DNA from: Streptomyces ureilyticus
GTDB lineage: Bacteria > Actinomycetota > Actinomycetes > Streptomycetales > Streptomycetaceae
Length of the DNA stretch: 38,937 nucleotides
Reading direction: 5' to 3'
NCBI RefSeq assembly: GCF_011045025.1
Contig: NZ_JAAKZX010000085.1
Location: 1-38,937, forward strand
This document shows, in pieces, positions 23,867 through 31,823 of the stretch (positions within the stretch are counted from its first letter, which is position 1; the number at the start of each line of letters is the position of its first letter). The notes below the pieces were generated by a model that was not told the DNA's origin, ran no database searches, and saw only the letters and a list, made by a program, of their open reading frames with translations. The translations under genes and the position numbers were made by a program.

Positions 23867-24838
23867 TCAGTCGTGGGGGGTGGCGATGGCGGCGAGGTGC
23901 GTGCCGGGGCGGACGGAGAGCCCGTTCATGCAGTAGATGATCGTTCCGGTGGAGACGGCGGCGACCTTGTGCTCGGCGCCGTCGACCGGGTCGATGATGC
24001 GGCCGATGGTCTGCCCCTCGGCCACCTCGTCACCGGTGGCCGCGTCCGGGTACCAGAGGCCTGCGACCGGAGACTCGACCTCGCCCGTCCAGATCCAGTC
24101 GCGCGGCTGCACGGTCACCGGTGCGAGGTGTTGCGGCGCCTCGATGACGCCGAGGTGGTGCAGGAGCCGGTACAGGCCGTCGAGCAGCCTGCGCACGGTG
24201 GCGGGGTCACGGTCGCCGAGTTGCCCGGTCTCGACGAGGATCGCGGGGACACCCTGCCGGTTCGCCGCGGCGTGGCTGTTGCCGCCGTCCGGGCTGGTGC
24301 CGAAGATGACTCGCTCGTATCCGACCGCGTGGGCCATCGCCTTGATCTTCCCGCCCAGCTCGTCGTCGGAGGTCAGTCGGTAGCCTACGAAGTCGAGCAG
24401 ATGCTGGTCGATGCCGCCGCTGTGCAGGTCCACGTAGGCGTCGGCGCCGTCGATCAGGTGCTCGAACAGCCAGGCCGCCATCCGGTCGGTGGGGCCGCCG
24501 TTCTTGTCGCCGGGGAAGACGCGGTTGATGTTGACGCCGTCCAGCGGGGAGATGTTGAGCCTCCCCCCGTAGACGGCCGGGGGGTTGGCCACGGGGCAGA
24601 TCACCACCTGGCCGGCGACCTCGTCCGGTTCCAGCAGCCCAGCCAGGCGGGTGGCGGCGTCGACGCCGATGAACTCGCCGCCGTGGACGCCACCGGTGAT
24701 CACGACCCTGGGGCCGGGTCGGGATCCGTTGACGAGGATCAGGGGCACCTCCACTGTCGTGGTGCCGAGGTCGGCGGGCAGGCTCCCGCGGGTCTTCTGG
24801 CCGGGCTCGGCCCTCAGCAGGCCGATGGTCAGCGTCAT
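23867..24838 (-). CDS. Succinylglutamate desuccinylase/aspartoacylase-family deacylase
   Basis: 323 residues of the M14-like zinc amidohydrolase family that includes AstE, aspartoacylase and the ectoine-pathway deacetylase EutE/DoeB. Zinc ligands: HGGE in TGGVHGGEFIG and the His in YVDLHSGG. The catalytic Glu lies in VETGQLGDRD. NINRVFPG is the conserved substrate-side motif. It would remove an acyl group from an N-acyl amino acid in the cytoplasm. ATG 24838 has AGGAAAG upstream. It is 18 bp from the flavoprotein upstream and 77 bp from the binding-protein gene, so part of one operon. An Lrp regulator with an EutE-type enzyme also occurs in ectoine catabolism, but the other ectoine genes are not here. 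Confidence 0.85.
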   Translation of the reverse strand: MTLTIGLLRAEPGQKTRGSLPADLGTTTVEVPLILVNGSRPGPRVVITGGVHGGEFIGVDAATRLAGLLEPDEVAGQVVICPVANPPAVYGGRLNISPLDGVNINRVFPGDKNGGPTDRMAAWLFEHLIDGADAYVDLHSGGIDQHLLDFVGYRLTSDDELGGKIKAMAHAVGYERVIFGTSPDGGNSHAAANRQGVPAILVETGQLGDRDPATVRRLLDGLYRLLHHLGVIEAPQHLAPVTVQPRDWIWTGEVESPVAGLWYPDAATGDEVAEGQTIGRIIDPVDGAEHKVAAVSTGTIIYCMNGLSVRPGTHLAAIATPHD

Positions 24839-24856
24839 GGCTTTCCTCGTTCGGGC

Positions 24857-25993
24857 TCAGGCCGCGGTGCGGCCGTTTGTGGTGATGAAGTCGATCGGCT
24901 GGGAGGTGCGGCCCTCCAGGGCGAGGTCCGCGGCGATGTCGCCCATGGCGGGCGAGATCTTGAAGCCCTGGCCGGAGAAGCCGGCCAGCAGGACGATGTC
25001 GTCGCAGCCCGGCAGGGGGCCGACCAGCGGCCTGGTGCTGTCGGTGTAGCCCTCCATGAAGACGGACAGGCGCACCGGATCGGGGTTCAGGCCGGGCAGG
25101 TGGCGCCGCACCGCCGTGGTGAAGGACTCCAGTTCCTCCGGTGCGACGGTCCGGTTCAGTCGGTTCGGGTCGTCCACGGGCTTGTGGTGGGGCTGGGGCA
25201 GGCCGAGCTTGACGGCCAGGCCGTCCGGGGACGGGATGCCGTAGAAGGGGATGTCGCCGCAGCGGATGAAGGCGGGACGCTCGGCGTCTGCCGGGTGGTC
25301 CTCGTGGGGCAGGAACCAGGCGCTGATCGCGCGGTAGACGTTCACTTCCCACGGCAGGCCGGGCAGCAGGTCGCCCACCCAGGGGCCGGGGGTGACGACT
25401 GCGGCGTCGAAGCGCTCGGTGTCGGTGTCGGTGCGGATCTCCACGCCTCCCCCGGGGACGGGAGTGACTTCCCGCACCGGGGTGTAGCGGCGGATTTGGG
25501 CCCCCAGTTCCTCGGCACGTCGGGCCGCGGTCTGGACCGTCAGCTCGGGGCGGATGAAGCCCGCGTGGGAGTCGAGGACCACCAGGTCTCCGTCGTCGAC
25601 GCGGAACTGTGGGAAGCGCTTGGCCATCGCCTCGGCGTCGATCACCTCGTGGTCGAGGCCGTGCTCGGCGATGCCGTCCATGACGGTACGCATCTCGGGG
25701 TCGTCGGCCGGCCCCATGACCAGGGCTCCGGTCAGGCGGCGCAGTTCCCGCCCGGTCTCCGCCTGCAACTGCTTCCAGAGGGCGTCGGCGTGCCGGACGA
25801 GCGGCACATAGCGGCCGTCGTGGGTCTGCACGCTGCGGAAGACCCGGGTCTCACCGCCTGCGGCGCTGCGGTCGTGGCCGGGGGCGAAGCGGTCGTAGGC
25901 GACGACTTCGGCGCCCCGTGCCGCCAGCCGCCAGGCGGCCTGGCTGCCCATCGTGCCGGTACCGACGACGGCGACACGTCTCCTACTGGCCAT
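24857..25993 (-). CDS. FAD amino-acid oxidase, SolA/sarcosine-oxidase-like (copy A)
   Basis: 378 residues of the D-amino-acid-oxidase superfamily, close to monomeric sarcosine oxidase and N-methyl-tryptophan oxidase. VAVVGTGTMGSQAAWRLA is the FAD Rossmann motif, DRFAPGHDRSAAGGETRVFR the conserved flavin-contacting stretch (HxxxSxxGxxR), and LLAGFSGQGFKISPAMG the C-terminal FAD motif. Sarcosine oxidases link FAD covalently through a Cys in a VCMYT-like motif; the matching segment here reads SVFMEGYT, without Cys, so FAD is probably non-covalent. It should oxidise a secondary or primary amine of an amino acid, releasing H2O2. ATG 25993 has GGAG upstream. Tandem paralogue of 26038-27180. Confidence 0.85.
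   Translation of the reverse strand: MASRRRVAVVGTGTMGSQAAWRLAARGAEVVAYDRFAPGHDRSAAGGETRVFRSVQTHDGRYVPLVRHADALWKQLQAETGRELRRLTGALVMGPADDPEMRTVMDGIAEHGLDHEVIDAEAMAKRFPQFRVDDGDLVVLDSHAGFIRPELTVQTAARRAEELGAQIRRYTPVREVTPVPGGGVEIRTDTDTERFDAAVVTPGPWVGDLLPGLPWEVNVYRAISAWFLPHEDHPADAERPAFIRCGDIPFYGIPSPDGLAVKLGLPQPHHKPVDDPNRLNRTVAPEELESFTTAVRRHLPGLNPDPVRLSVFMEGYTDSTRPLVGPLPGCDDIVLLAGFSGQGFKISPAMGDIAADLALEGRTSQPIDFITTNGRTAA
25857..25954. repeat. 98-bp identical direct repeat, copy in oxidase A
   Basis: Identical base for base to 27041-27138. Encodes the FAD-contact region (TMGSQAAWRLAARGAEVVAYD...). Confidence 0.85.
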
Positions 25994-26037
25994 GTGGTTC
26001 TCCTTGTCGCATGTGCCGGATGGTGGTGGGGGACAAC

Positions 26038-27180
26038 TCAGGCCGCGGCGCGGGCGGCGGTCGAGATGAAGTCGACGGGCTGAGGCGAGCTGCCGTTCAG
26101 CGCCAGGTCTGCGGCGATGTCTCCATAGGCCGGGGAGAGCTTGAAGCCATGGCCGGAGAAACCGGCGAGCAGGATCACGTTCTCGTTGCCGGTCCCGGGC
26201 AGCGGACCGACCAGCGGGCGGCTGCTCTGGGTGTAGCCCTCCATATAGACGGACAGGCGGGTCGGGTCGGGGTGCAGGTCGGGCAGGTAGCGGCCGATCA
26301 GTTCGCTGTAGATCTCCAGCTCCTCCGGCCGCACCGTCCGGTTCAGCTGGTTGGGGTCGCCCGCGGGCTTGTGCAGGGCCTGGGAGAGGCCGAGCTTGAC
26401 CGACACCCCGTCCGGGGAGGGCAGGCCGTAGCAGTGGGTGGGTGATGTGCGGATGAAGGCGGGGCGCTCCTCGCCGAACCAGGCGTCGGTGGTGGGCACG
26501 AACCAGGCGCTGATCAGACGGCGGATCTCCACCTCCCACGGCAGGCCGGGCAGCAGGTCATTGACCCAGGGGCCCGGGGTTACCACGGCCGCGTCGAAAC
26601 GCTCGCTGCCGGCGTCGGTGCGGATCTCCACGCCGTTCGCGACGGGAACCATCTCGCGGACCGTGGTGTAGCGATGGATGACGGCGCCCAGCTGCTCGGC
26701 GCGGCGGGCGGCGCTCTGAACGGTCAGTTCGGGTCGGATGAAGCCGGCGCGTCGATCGAACACGACGGCGTCACCGTCTTCGAGCCGGTACTGAGGGAAA
26801 CGTTTCGCCAAGGCCTCCGCGTCGAGCACCTCGTGGTCGAGGTCATGCTCCGCGATGGACTCGAGGACCGTGGCCATCTGCTGTTCCTCGGTGGACCCCA
26901 TGAGCAGACATCCGGTCAGTCGGCGCAACTCACGGCCGGTCTCCTGCTGCAGTTGCCCCCAGAGGGCGTCGGCGTGCTGGAGCAGCGGTACGTACCGGGT
27001 GTCCTCGAAGTGTGCGCTGCGGAAGACGCGGGTCTCGCCACCTGCGGCGCTGCGGTCGTGGCCGGGGGCGAAGCGGTCGTAGGCGACGACTTCGGCGCCC
27101 CGTGCCGCCAGCCGCCAGGCGGCCTGGCTGCCCATCGTTCCCACGCCGACCACGGCGACGCGCTTCCTCCCAGCTGACAC
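26038..27180 (-). CDS. FAD amino-acid oxidase, SolA/sarcosine-oxidase-like (copy B)
   Basis: 380 residues, first gene of the minus-strand operon and a tandem paralogue of copy A. Motifs: VAVVGVGTMGSQAAWRLA, DRFAPGHDRSAAGGETRVFR, LLAGFSGHGFKLSPAYG. Again the segment expected to hold the covalent-FAD Cys reads SVYMEGYT. GTG 27180 (MSAGRKRVAVVG) is chosen for GAAGGG just upstream and because the domain begins there. Overall identity to copy A is high, and 98 bp near the 5' end are identical (see repeats). The two copies differ around the substrate side (FMEGYTDSTRP against YMEGYTQSSRP), so they may act on related substrates or successive N-methyl groups. Confidence 0.85.
   Translation of the reverse strand: MSAGRKRVAVVGVGTMGSQAAWRLAARGAEVVAYDRFAPGHDRSAAGGETRVFRSAHFEDTRYVPLLQHADALWGQLQQETGRELRRLTGCLLMGSTEEQQMATVLESIAEHDLDHEVLDAEALAKRFPQYRLEDGDAVVFDRRAGFIRPELTVQSAARRAEQLGAVIHRYTTVREMVPVANGVEIRTDAGSERFDAAVVTPGPWVNDLLPGLPWEVEIRRLISAWFVPTTDAWFGEERPAFIRTSPTHCYGLPSPDGVSVKLGLSQALHKPAGDPNQLNRTVRPEELEIYSELIGRYLPDLHPDPTRLSVYMEGYTQSSRPLVGPLPGTGNENVILLAGFSGHGFKLSPAYGDIAADLALNGSSPQPVDFISTAARAAA
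27041..27138. repeat. 98-bp identical direct repeat, copy in oxidase B
   Basis: Identical to 25857-25954, while the flanks of the two genes differ at many synonymous positions. Suggests gene conversion or strong constraint. Confidence 0.85.
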
Positions 27181-27327
27181 AGGATTTCCCTTCGTATCGC
27201 CGGGCCGCAAGCTGGGTCCCGAGCGCGAGGATGCTTGGTGGCGACTTGGAGGGGGCGCGCCCTTGGGGCCCCCACGCTCGCATTCGTCCCAGGTTCGGGG
27301 ATCCACCCAGCCCTCGGACGCTTCGTC

Positions 27328-27365
27328 GTGCCACATCTTGGCACACCATGCTGGTATTTGGCACA
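27328..27365 (-). promoter_or_regulatory. Inverted and direct TTGGCAC repeats upstream of oxidase operon
   Basis: GTGCCA-CATCT-TGGCAC (27328-27344) is an inverted repeat, and TTGGCACA recurs at 27338-27345 and 27358-27365, exactly 20 bp apart (two helical turns). They sit about 150-185 bp before the oxidase B start, in an otherwise empty 380-bp gap (27181-27561). Likely binding sites for the operon's regulator; the Lrp remnant downstream is one candidate. Confidence 0.5.
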
Positions 27366-27561
27366 GAGAGTGGCAGCGGCTTAGGGGGAGTCAAGAGATC
27401 TAGCCGATGGCCGTGTGACTCGACCTCACCCCGCCCGTGACCTTCCTCGGTCCTCGTGCCCGGGCGGATGCCGCTGCGTCCCGGACGGCGAAGCGGTGAC
27501 CGCTCCCGCACGCACGGGGCGCTCTGCGTCGCTTCTTCTGGGGCCCCGGGGGCGGCTCTCG

Positions 27562-28221
27562 CTACAGGCCGACCACGGGGGCCAGTTGGGATCGGATAGT
27601 CCCTGCGTGGGGCTGAAGGGAGCCGTCGAAGGCGGCGGATCCGATGGTGAAGGCGTCGGCTCCGGCTGTTGCGAGTGCGTGTATCTGGTCGGTGCTGGTG
27701 ATGGAGCCGGCGATGACCAGGCGGCCGGTGGTGGCGGCGCGGGCGGCGCGGACCAGGTCGAGGGGGTCGGCATCGGTGGCGCGGTAGGCGAGGAGGTCGA
27801 TGCCGGCGCAGCCGGCGGCTTCTGCCTGTCGGCAGTCGTCGGTGATGCGGTCCGGGGTGCCGGCGAGGCGGGTGGGGTGGCCGAGGGGTTCTCCGGCGAA
27901 GGGCAGGTAGCCGATGAATGTGCCGTGCAGGAGATCGAGGGTCTCCTTGATCCAGGTACCGCCCATCAGCCAGTCGACGCCGAGTTCGGTGGCTGTCCGT
28001 ACGGAGGCAAGGGCCTGGTCCCGGTCGGTGCTGACGACTTCGAGGTAGGTGGTGGCGCCCATGTCCTTGATGCGGGCGTGTAGTTGGGAGAGGGTGTCGC
28101 GGTTGACGCCGATGTCTTTGAATCCGATGTGGGTGATGCCGAGGTCTTTGATGGTGTCGAGGACGTCGAGGCAGTCGGTGACGGTGCGGTCGTTGCGGGT
28201 GAGCATGAAGATGAAGTCCAC
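27562..28221 (-). CDS. HisA/HisF-like TIM-barrel protein of acid-sugar operon
   Basis: 219 residues of a phosphate-binding beta/alpha barrel: FIFMLTRNDRTV at strand 1, THIGFKDIGV, TTYLEVVSTD, GVDWLMGGTW, AGCAGIDLLAY, GRLVIAGSIT and DAFTIGSAAF. The last two match the C-terminal phosphate-gripping loops (GSI, IGSA) of the ribulose-phosphate-binding barrel superfamily. It is the last gene of a three-gene unit after the DUF1537 kinase and PdxA2 dehydrogenase, 43 bp behind the latter. The kinase and dehydrogenase alone would already yield dihydroxyacetone phosphate from a tetronate, so this barrel may be an isomerase, epimerase or aldolase that feeds or extends the pathway. Its exact reaction is not known to me. 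Start ATG 28221. Confidence 0.7.
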   Translation of the reverse strand: MDFIFMLTRNDRTVTDCLDVLDTIKDLGITHIGFKDIGVNRDTLSQLHARIKDMGATTYLEVVSTDRDQALASVRTATELGVDWLMGGTWIKETLDLLHGTFIGYLPFAGEPLGHPTRLAGTPDRITDDCRQAEAAGCAGIDLLAYRATDADPLDLVRAARAATTGRLVIAGSITSTDQIHALATAGADAFTIGSAAFDGSLQPHAGTIRSQLAPVVGL

Positions 28222-28264
28222 GGTGTCCTTCGGCTTTCTGTTCCGGGTTGGTGTGAGTCGGTGG

Positions 28265-29254
28265 TCAGGGGCGGGCCGGTGTCCCTGAGGACAGGCGGTC
28301 GGCGTGGGTCAGGGCGGTGAGCAGGCTGGTGTGGTCGGCCGTGCCGAGACCTGCGATGTCGAAGGCGGTGCCGTGGTCGACGCTGGTGCGGACGAAGGGC
28401 AGGCCGATGGTGATGTTGACGCCGTGTTCGATCCCGAGGTACTTGACGGGGATGAGGCCCTGGTCGTGGTATTGGGCGACCACGGCGTCGAAGGCTCCGG
28501 CGCGGGCTCGCATGAAGACGGTGTCGGCGGGCCAGGGGCCGCTGGCCTGGATGCCTTCGCTCTGCGCGGCCTGGATCGCGGGGGCGATGATGTCCAGGTC
28601 CTCTCGGCCGAACAGGCCGTTCTCCCCTGCGTGGGGGTTGAGGCCGGCGACGGCGATGCGCGGGGCGGGCAAGCCGCCGCGCTGGAGTGTGCGGTGGGTG
28701 AGGCGGATGATGTCGAGTTCGCGTGCGGTGGTGATCGCGTCGATCGCGGTGCGCAGGGACTGGTGCACGGTGACCAGCACGGTCCGCAGTTCGTCGGTGG
28801 CCATCATCATCGCGTAGTCCTTGGTGCCGGACAGGTCGGCGAGGATCTCGGTGTGCCCGGGGTAGGGGACGCCGGACATGCGCAGTGCTTCCTTGTTGAT
28901 CGGCGTGGTAACCAGGGCCCGCACCTCGCCTGCCAGGGCGAGCTGGATACCGCGGCGGACGTACTGGAAGGACGCCGCTCCGGCGCGGGCGTCGAGCGTG
29001 CCCCAGCGCAGGTCGGCCGGAAGGCCGTCCTCGGTGAGGACGTCCACCGTGCCGGGCGCGAACGCCGCCTGGTCGACGGATGAGATGGGGCGAAGGGTGA
29101 GGTCCGTTCCGGCGACCCGGTCGGCGCGGGCGAGGACGCCCACGTCGCCGATGACGACGACGGGCACGGTGCGCCGGGGATCGGCGCACGCCTTGAGGGT
29201 GATCTCGGGGCCGATTCCGCAGGGGTCGCCCATGGTGATGGCGATCGGGGTCAT
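28265..29254 (-). CDS. pdxA2: PdxA2-type 4-phosphotetronate dehydrogenase
   Basis: 329 residues of the PdxA family. Motifs: ITMGDPCGIGPE, TTPINKEAL, PGHTEILADLSG, LNPHAGENGLFG, YHDQGLIPVKYLG and TSVDHGTAFDIAG, with the metal-binding His of HTE, YHDQ and DHGTAFD all present. PdxA proper oxidises 4-phosphohydroxythreonine in vitamin B6 synthesis. Beside a DUF1537 kinase, members instead oxidise and decarboxylate 4-phospho-D-threonate or 4-phospho-D-erythronate to dihydroxyacetone phosphate plus CO2, with NAD+. ATG 29254 overlaps the kinase stop (ATGA), so the two are translationally coupled. It appears intact. Confidence 0.85.
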   Translation of the reverse strand: MTPIAITMGDPCGIGPEITLKACADPRRTVPVVVIGDVGVLARADRVAGTDLTLRPISSVDQAAFAPGTVDVLTEDGLPADLRWGTLDARAGAASFQYVRRGIQLALAGEVRALVTTPINKEALRMSGVPYPGHTEILADLSGTKDYAMMMATDELRTVLVTVHQSLRTAIDAITTARELDIIRLTHRTLQRGGLPAPRIAVAGLNPHAGENGLFGREDLDIIAPAIQAAQSEGIQASGPWPADTVFMRARAGAFDAVVAQYHDQGLIPVKYLGIEHGVNITIGLPFVRTSVDHGTAFDIAGLGTADHTSLLTALTHADRLSSGTPARP

Positions 29255-30444
29255 GCGTGCTCTCCTGGGGCGAGGGGATGTCGGATGAGGTGGCACAGGC
29301 GCAGGAGCATGGCGTCGTCGCCGAAGCCGCCCGCCTTGATCAGCACGGGGAGGGGGAGCTGCCCGAGCAGCGTTCCGCGGGCGACGCCGGGCTCGGGTTC
29401 GTCGAGCAGGGCGATGCCGGTGGCACCAAGGATCTGGAGCACGGTCGCGGCCGTTTCTCCCCCGGTGACGATGAGCGCGTCGACCCTGTGCTCTTCGGCG
29501 AGAGCCTGGACGACTGCTGCCAGAGAGCGGGCGAGTGCTCGCGCGGTCTGTGGCGTCTGGCGTTTGTCGGGTGTCTGGAGGGTGAGGACGGGGGCTGTCA
29601 GGCCGCGCAGCGTCTCCACTGCCGAGGCCGGATCGCCGCTGACGGTGACCCCTTCGACATCCGCCCGGGCGCGGAGCGCGGCCAGCTGCCGCCGGGTCGC
29701 CGGGTTGGCACTGCCGACGACGATCAGCGGGCGTCGGGCGGGCGCGGGCACCGAAGCAGCGCTGCCGGCAGCGCGTGCGCACCTTCGGGCCAGGGCGGCC
29801 GCCAGACCTGGGGAGCCGACCCACAGCACGTCGTCGAGTCGCGGCACCGCTGCGACCAGGCGGTCGAGGTCGCCGTCTTCGGCGGCGGAGTAGACGATCA
29901 GGTCACCGTTGGCGATCAGTTCGGGCAGCTCGGCTGCCCGGTCCGGCTGACTGAGAACGGCCTCCGGGAACAGCACGGTGAGGTCCGAGCACCGCACGGG
30001 ATGTACCGGGTCGCGGGCATAGTCGCTCTCGTGGACCGGTAGACCCCGCACGTACTGGGCCCCCTTCACCGTCACCCTCCCCTCCGCGGGGAAGGCAGGA
30101 GCGATGACGACGGCCCGCCTCCGCGATCCCGCCCATGCGGCCCGGACCTCTGCCGCGACATGACCGCGCAAGGTGGAATCCACCGTCTTGAAGAGCAACT
30201 CTGAGCCGGCAAACAGGCGGGCCGCCCGCCACGTACTCGAAGCGGCAGCCTCCTCGTCCAGCACCCGGCTCCCGAGGTCAACCGCACTCACGCCCACGGC
30301 GTGCCCCGGCATGCCTGCCGTGGTGGTGAGCAGGATCCGGGCGTCGTGACCGGCCTGGCGGAACGGCGCGGCACCGTCCCCGGCGCTGGTGAGGTCATCC
30401 GCCAGGATGGCGATGCCCGACAGCTCGTCGTTGCGGAATGTCAT
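29251..30444 (-). CDS. Four-carbon acid-sugar kinase (DUF1537)
   Basis: 397 residues of the DUF1537 kinase family (DtnK, DenK, OtnK), which phosphorylate D-threonate or D-erythronate at C4 with ATP. N-terminal sugar-binding half: ILADDLTSAGD and FKTVDSTLRGHV, then VIAPAFPAEGRVT. C-terminal nucleotide-binding half: VVGSANPATRRQL, LIVTGGETAATVL and LPVLIKAGGFGDDAML. Several motifs have the accepted family form, although ADDLTSA replaces the more common ADDLTGA. First gene of the operon, coupled to pdxA2 by a 4-bp overlap and divergent from a LysR regulator 110 bp away. The specific tetronate cannot be told from sequence. Confidence 0.85.
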   Translation of the reverse strand: MTFRNDELSGIAILADDLTSAGDGAAPFRQAGHDARILLTTTAGMPGHAVGVSAVDLGSRVLDEEAAASSTWRAARLFAGSELLFKTVDSTLRGHVAAEVRAAWAGSRRRAVVIAPAFPAEGRVTVKGAQYVRGLPVHESDYARDPVHPVRCSDLTVLFPEAVLSQPDRAAELPELIANGDLIVYSAAEDGDLDRLVAAVPRLDDVLWVGSPGLAAALARRCARAAGSAASVPAPARRPLIVVGSANPATRRQLAALRARADVEGVTVSGDPASAVETLRGLTAPVLTLQTPDKRQTPQTARALARSLAAVVQALAEEHRVDALIVTGGETAATVLQILGATGIALLDEPEPGVARGTLLGQLPLPVLIKAGGFGDDAMLLRLCHLIRHPLAPGEHA

Positions 30445-30493
30445 GCCCCACCTCTCCGTCAGCCACCCTTTACTGTGACCGGATCAATAGTCA

Positions 30494-30542
30494 TTCAGCT
30501 GAAGGAGCAGGACAAGCGATTCATTCTCACAGGACCTGTGAG
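30494..30542. promoter_or_regulatory. Regulator sites between kinase and LysR genes
   Basis: In the 110-bp divergent gap, TTCAGCTGAA (30494-30503) is a 10-bp palindrome, and CTCACAGG-A-CCTGTGAG (30526-30542) is a 17-bp inverted repeat ending 12 bp before the LysR ATG. TCATTC also occurs twice (30491 and 30521). One or both palindromes are likely LysR recognition and activation sites. Confidence 0.55.
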
Positions 30543-30554
30543 TAAAGTTCACGC

Positions 30555-31457
30555 ATGCGATGGTCAGCCCTTCCTCCTCTGAATACGCTTCTGCCCTTCG
30601 AAGCGACGGTCCGGCACGCGAGCATGACCGCGGCGGCACAGGAGTTGCATGTGACGCACGGCGCGGTGAGCCGACAGGTCCAGAACCTGGAGCGGTCCCT
30701 TGGGATATCACTGTTCGAGCGGCAGACACGCGCCTTGCGCCCGACCCCGCAGGCGCGCCAGCTGGCGGCCGTCGTCAGAGACGCACTCGATCAGATCGAT
30801 GCGGCAGCCCGGCAGATCGCACACCGCACACCCGCAGGACCGCTCACCCTGTCGTGTGAGCCCACACTCCTGATGCGATGGCTCATTCCCCGGCTCCCCG
30901 ACCTGGCCGTGAACGTGCCGGACGTCGCCGTCCACCTGTCCGCAGCCGGCGGCCCTGTCTTCTTCGAGCGGGACAACATCGACCTCGCGATCCGCCGGGA
31001 TGACTTCCCGTTCCCCGAAAAGGTGAGCTGGACCCGCCTGTTCGCGGAGAGGATCGGACCCGTCTGCCGGCCCGATCTCGCGGCCCGCCTGACCGGCGCC
31101 GCCGGCGTCTCGCAGGTAACCCTTCTGCATACCAGCACACGGCCGCAGGCGTGGGACGACTGGCGACGTATCACCGGCATGAAAGCAGAGCCCGCCTCCC
31201 AGCAGACCCTGGAGCACTTCTACCTGACTCTCCAGGCTGCCGCGGCGGGCGTCGGGGTCGCGATCGCTCCGTATGCCGTCGTCCGCGACGACTTGGAGCG
31301 GGGCCAACTCGTCGCACCCTTCGGTTTCGTCCCCGACGGCACCAGCTACCACCTCCTCAGCCGTCAATCACCCGAGCAAGACGGACGCGTCCGCCAGCTG
31401 ACGGCATGGCTGCGAGCCAAGACGAGCCAGCTCGAGAACGATTCCGAACCAGTGTGA
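30555..31457 (+). CDS. LysR family regulator (GcvA-like) of acid-sugar operon
   Basis: 300 residues. The N-terminal winged helix has the typical LysR form (LLPFEATVRHASMTAAAQELHVTHGAVSRQVQNLERSLG, then LFERQTRALRPT), followed by a co-inducer-binding domain (LSCEPTLLMRWLIPRL, IDLAIRRDD, GVGVAIAPYAVV), close to the GcvA group. Divergent from the kinase-pdxA2-barrel operon, so it most likely activates that operon in response to the acid sugar. ATG 30555 lacks a clear Shine-Dalgarno sequence; the 17-bp palindrome upstream would occupy that place. Complete, no damage seen. Confidence 0.9.
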   Translation: MRWSALPPLNTLLPFEATVRHASMTAAAQELHVTHGAVSRQVQNLERSLGISLFERQTRALRPTPQARQLAAVVRDALDQIDAAARQIAHRTPAGPLTLSCEPTLLMRWLIPRLPDLAVNVPDVAVHLSAAGGPVFFERDNIDLAIRRDDFPFPEKVSWTRLFAERIGPVCRPDLAARLTGAAGVSQVTLLHTSTRPQAWDDWRRITGMKAEPASQQTLEHFYLTLQAAAAGVGVAIAPYAVVRDDLERGQLVAPFGFVPDGTSYHLLSRQSPEQDGRVRQLTAWLRAKTSQLENDSEPV

Positions 31458-31777
31458 CGACTGGACCATCGGACCTTCGTTGTTTGGCGTCCTGTCAGGT
31501 TGCTACCCGCAGCAATACCGGATCTACTGCGGCAGAGCCTCTACCGCCATCATCGCGAACTGCGGCGGACGATTCCGGTCGCCGGAGTGAGGTATACGCA
31601 TTCCCTGCGCCAGCAGTAGCGCGTGGTGCGGCCGATCGACAGGTGCGGCGTGGACACCAAGGCCCCTTCCCACGCGGCTCTCGTACCGTCAGCCTAGAAC
31701 CGGACACGCGGTGGCCTGCACGCTCTGCTCACATCGCGTGCCGGTGCGACCCCGTAACGCGGCACGGTGGGAGGCAC
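31458..31777. other. No recognisable gene
   Basis: 320 bp after the LysR stop with no family signature on either strand. A GGGAGG ribosome-binding sequence at its right edge belongs to the small fragment that follows. Confidence 0.35.
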
Positions 31778-31813
31778 ATGGCGAATCTGCTCCTGTGGGA
31801 CATAGACCTGAGG
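31778..31813 (+). pseudogene. Possible HAD-family N-terminal scrap
   Basis: ATG 31778 sits behind a perfect GGGAGG and reads MANLLLWDIDL, resembling the first strand of HAD hydrolases (hydrophobic run then D-x-D), but the motif is cut off at once and followed by unrelated sequence. Only about 12 codons; tentative. Confidence 0.3.
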
Positions 31814-31823
31814 GACCCGCATT

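Noticed and set aside
23813..26083. 756-codon plus-strand frame
   Set aside because: Spans antisense of two well-supported genes (deacylase and oxidase A), with no motif of its own.
27410..27560. Possible short coding region or terminator downstream of the TIM-barrel gene
   Set aside because: No family motif, no convincing start and no clean hairpin; left as intergenic.
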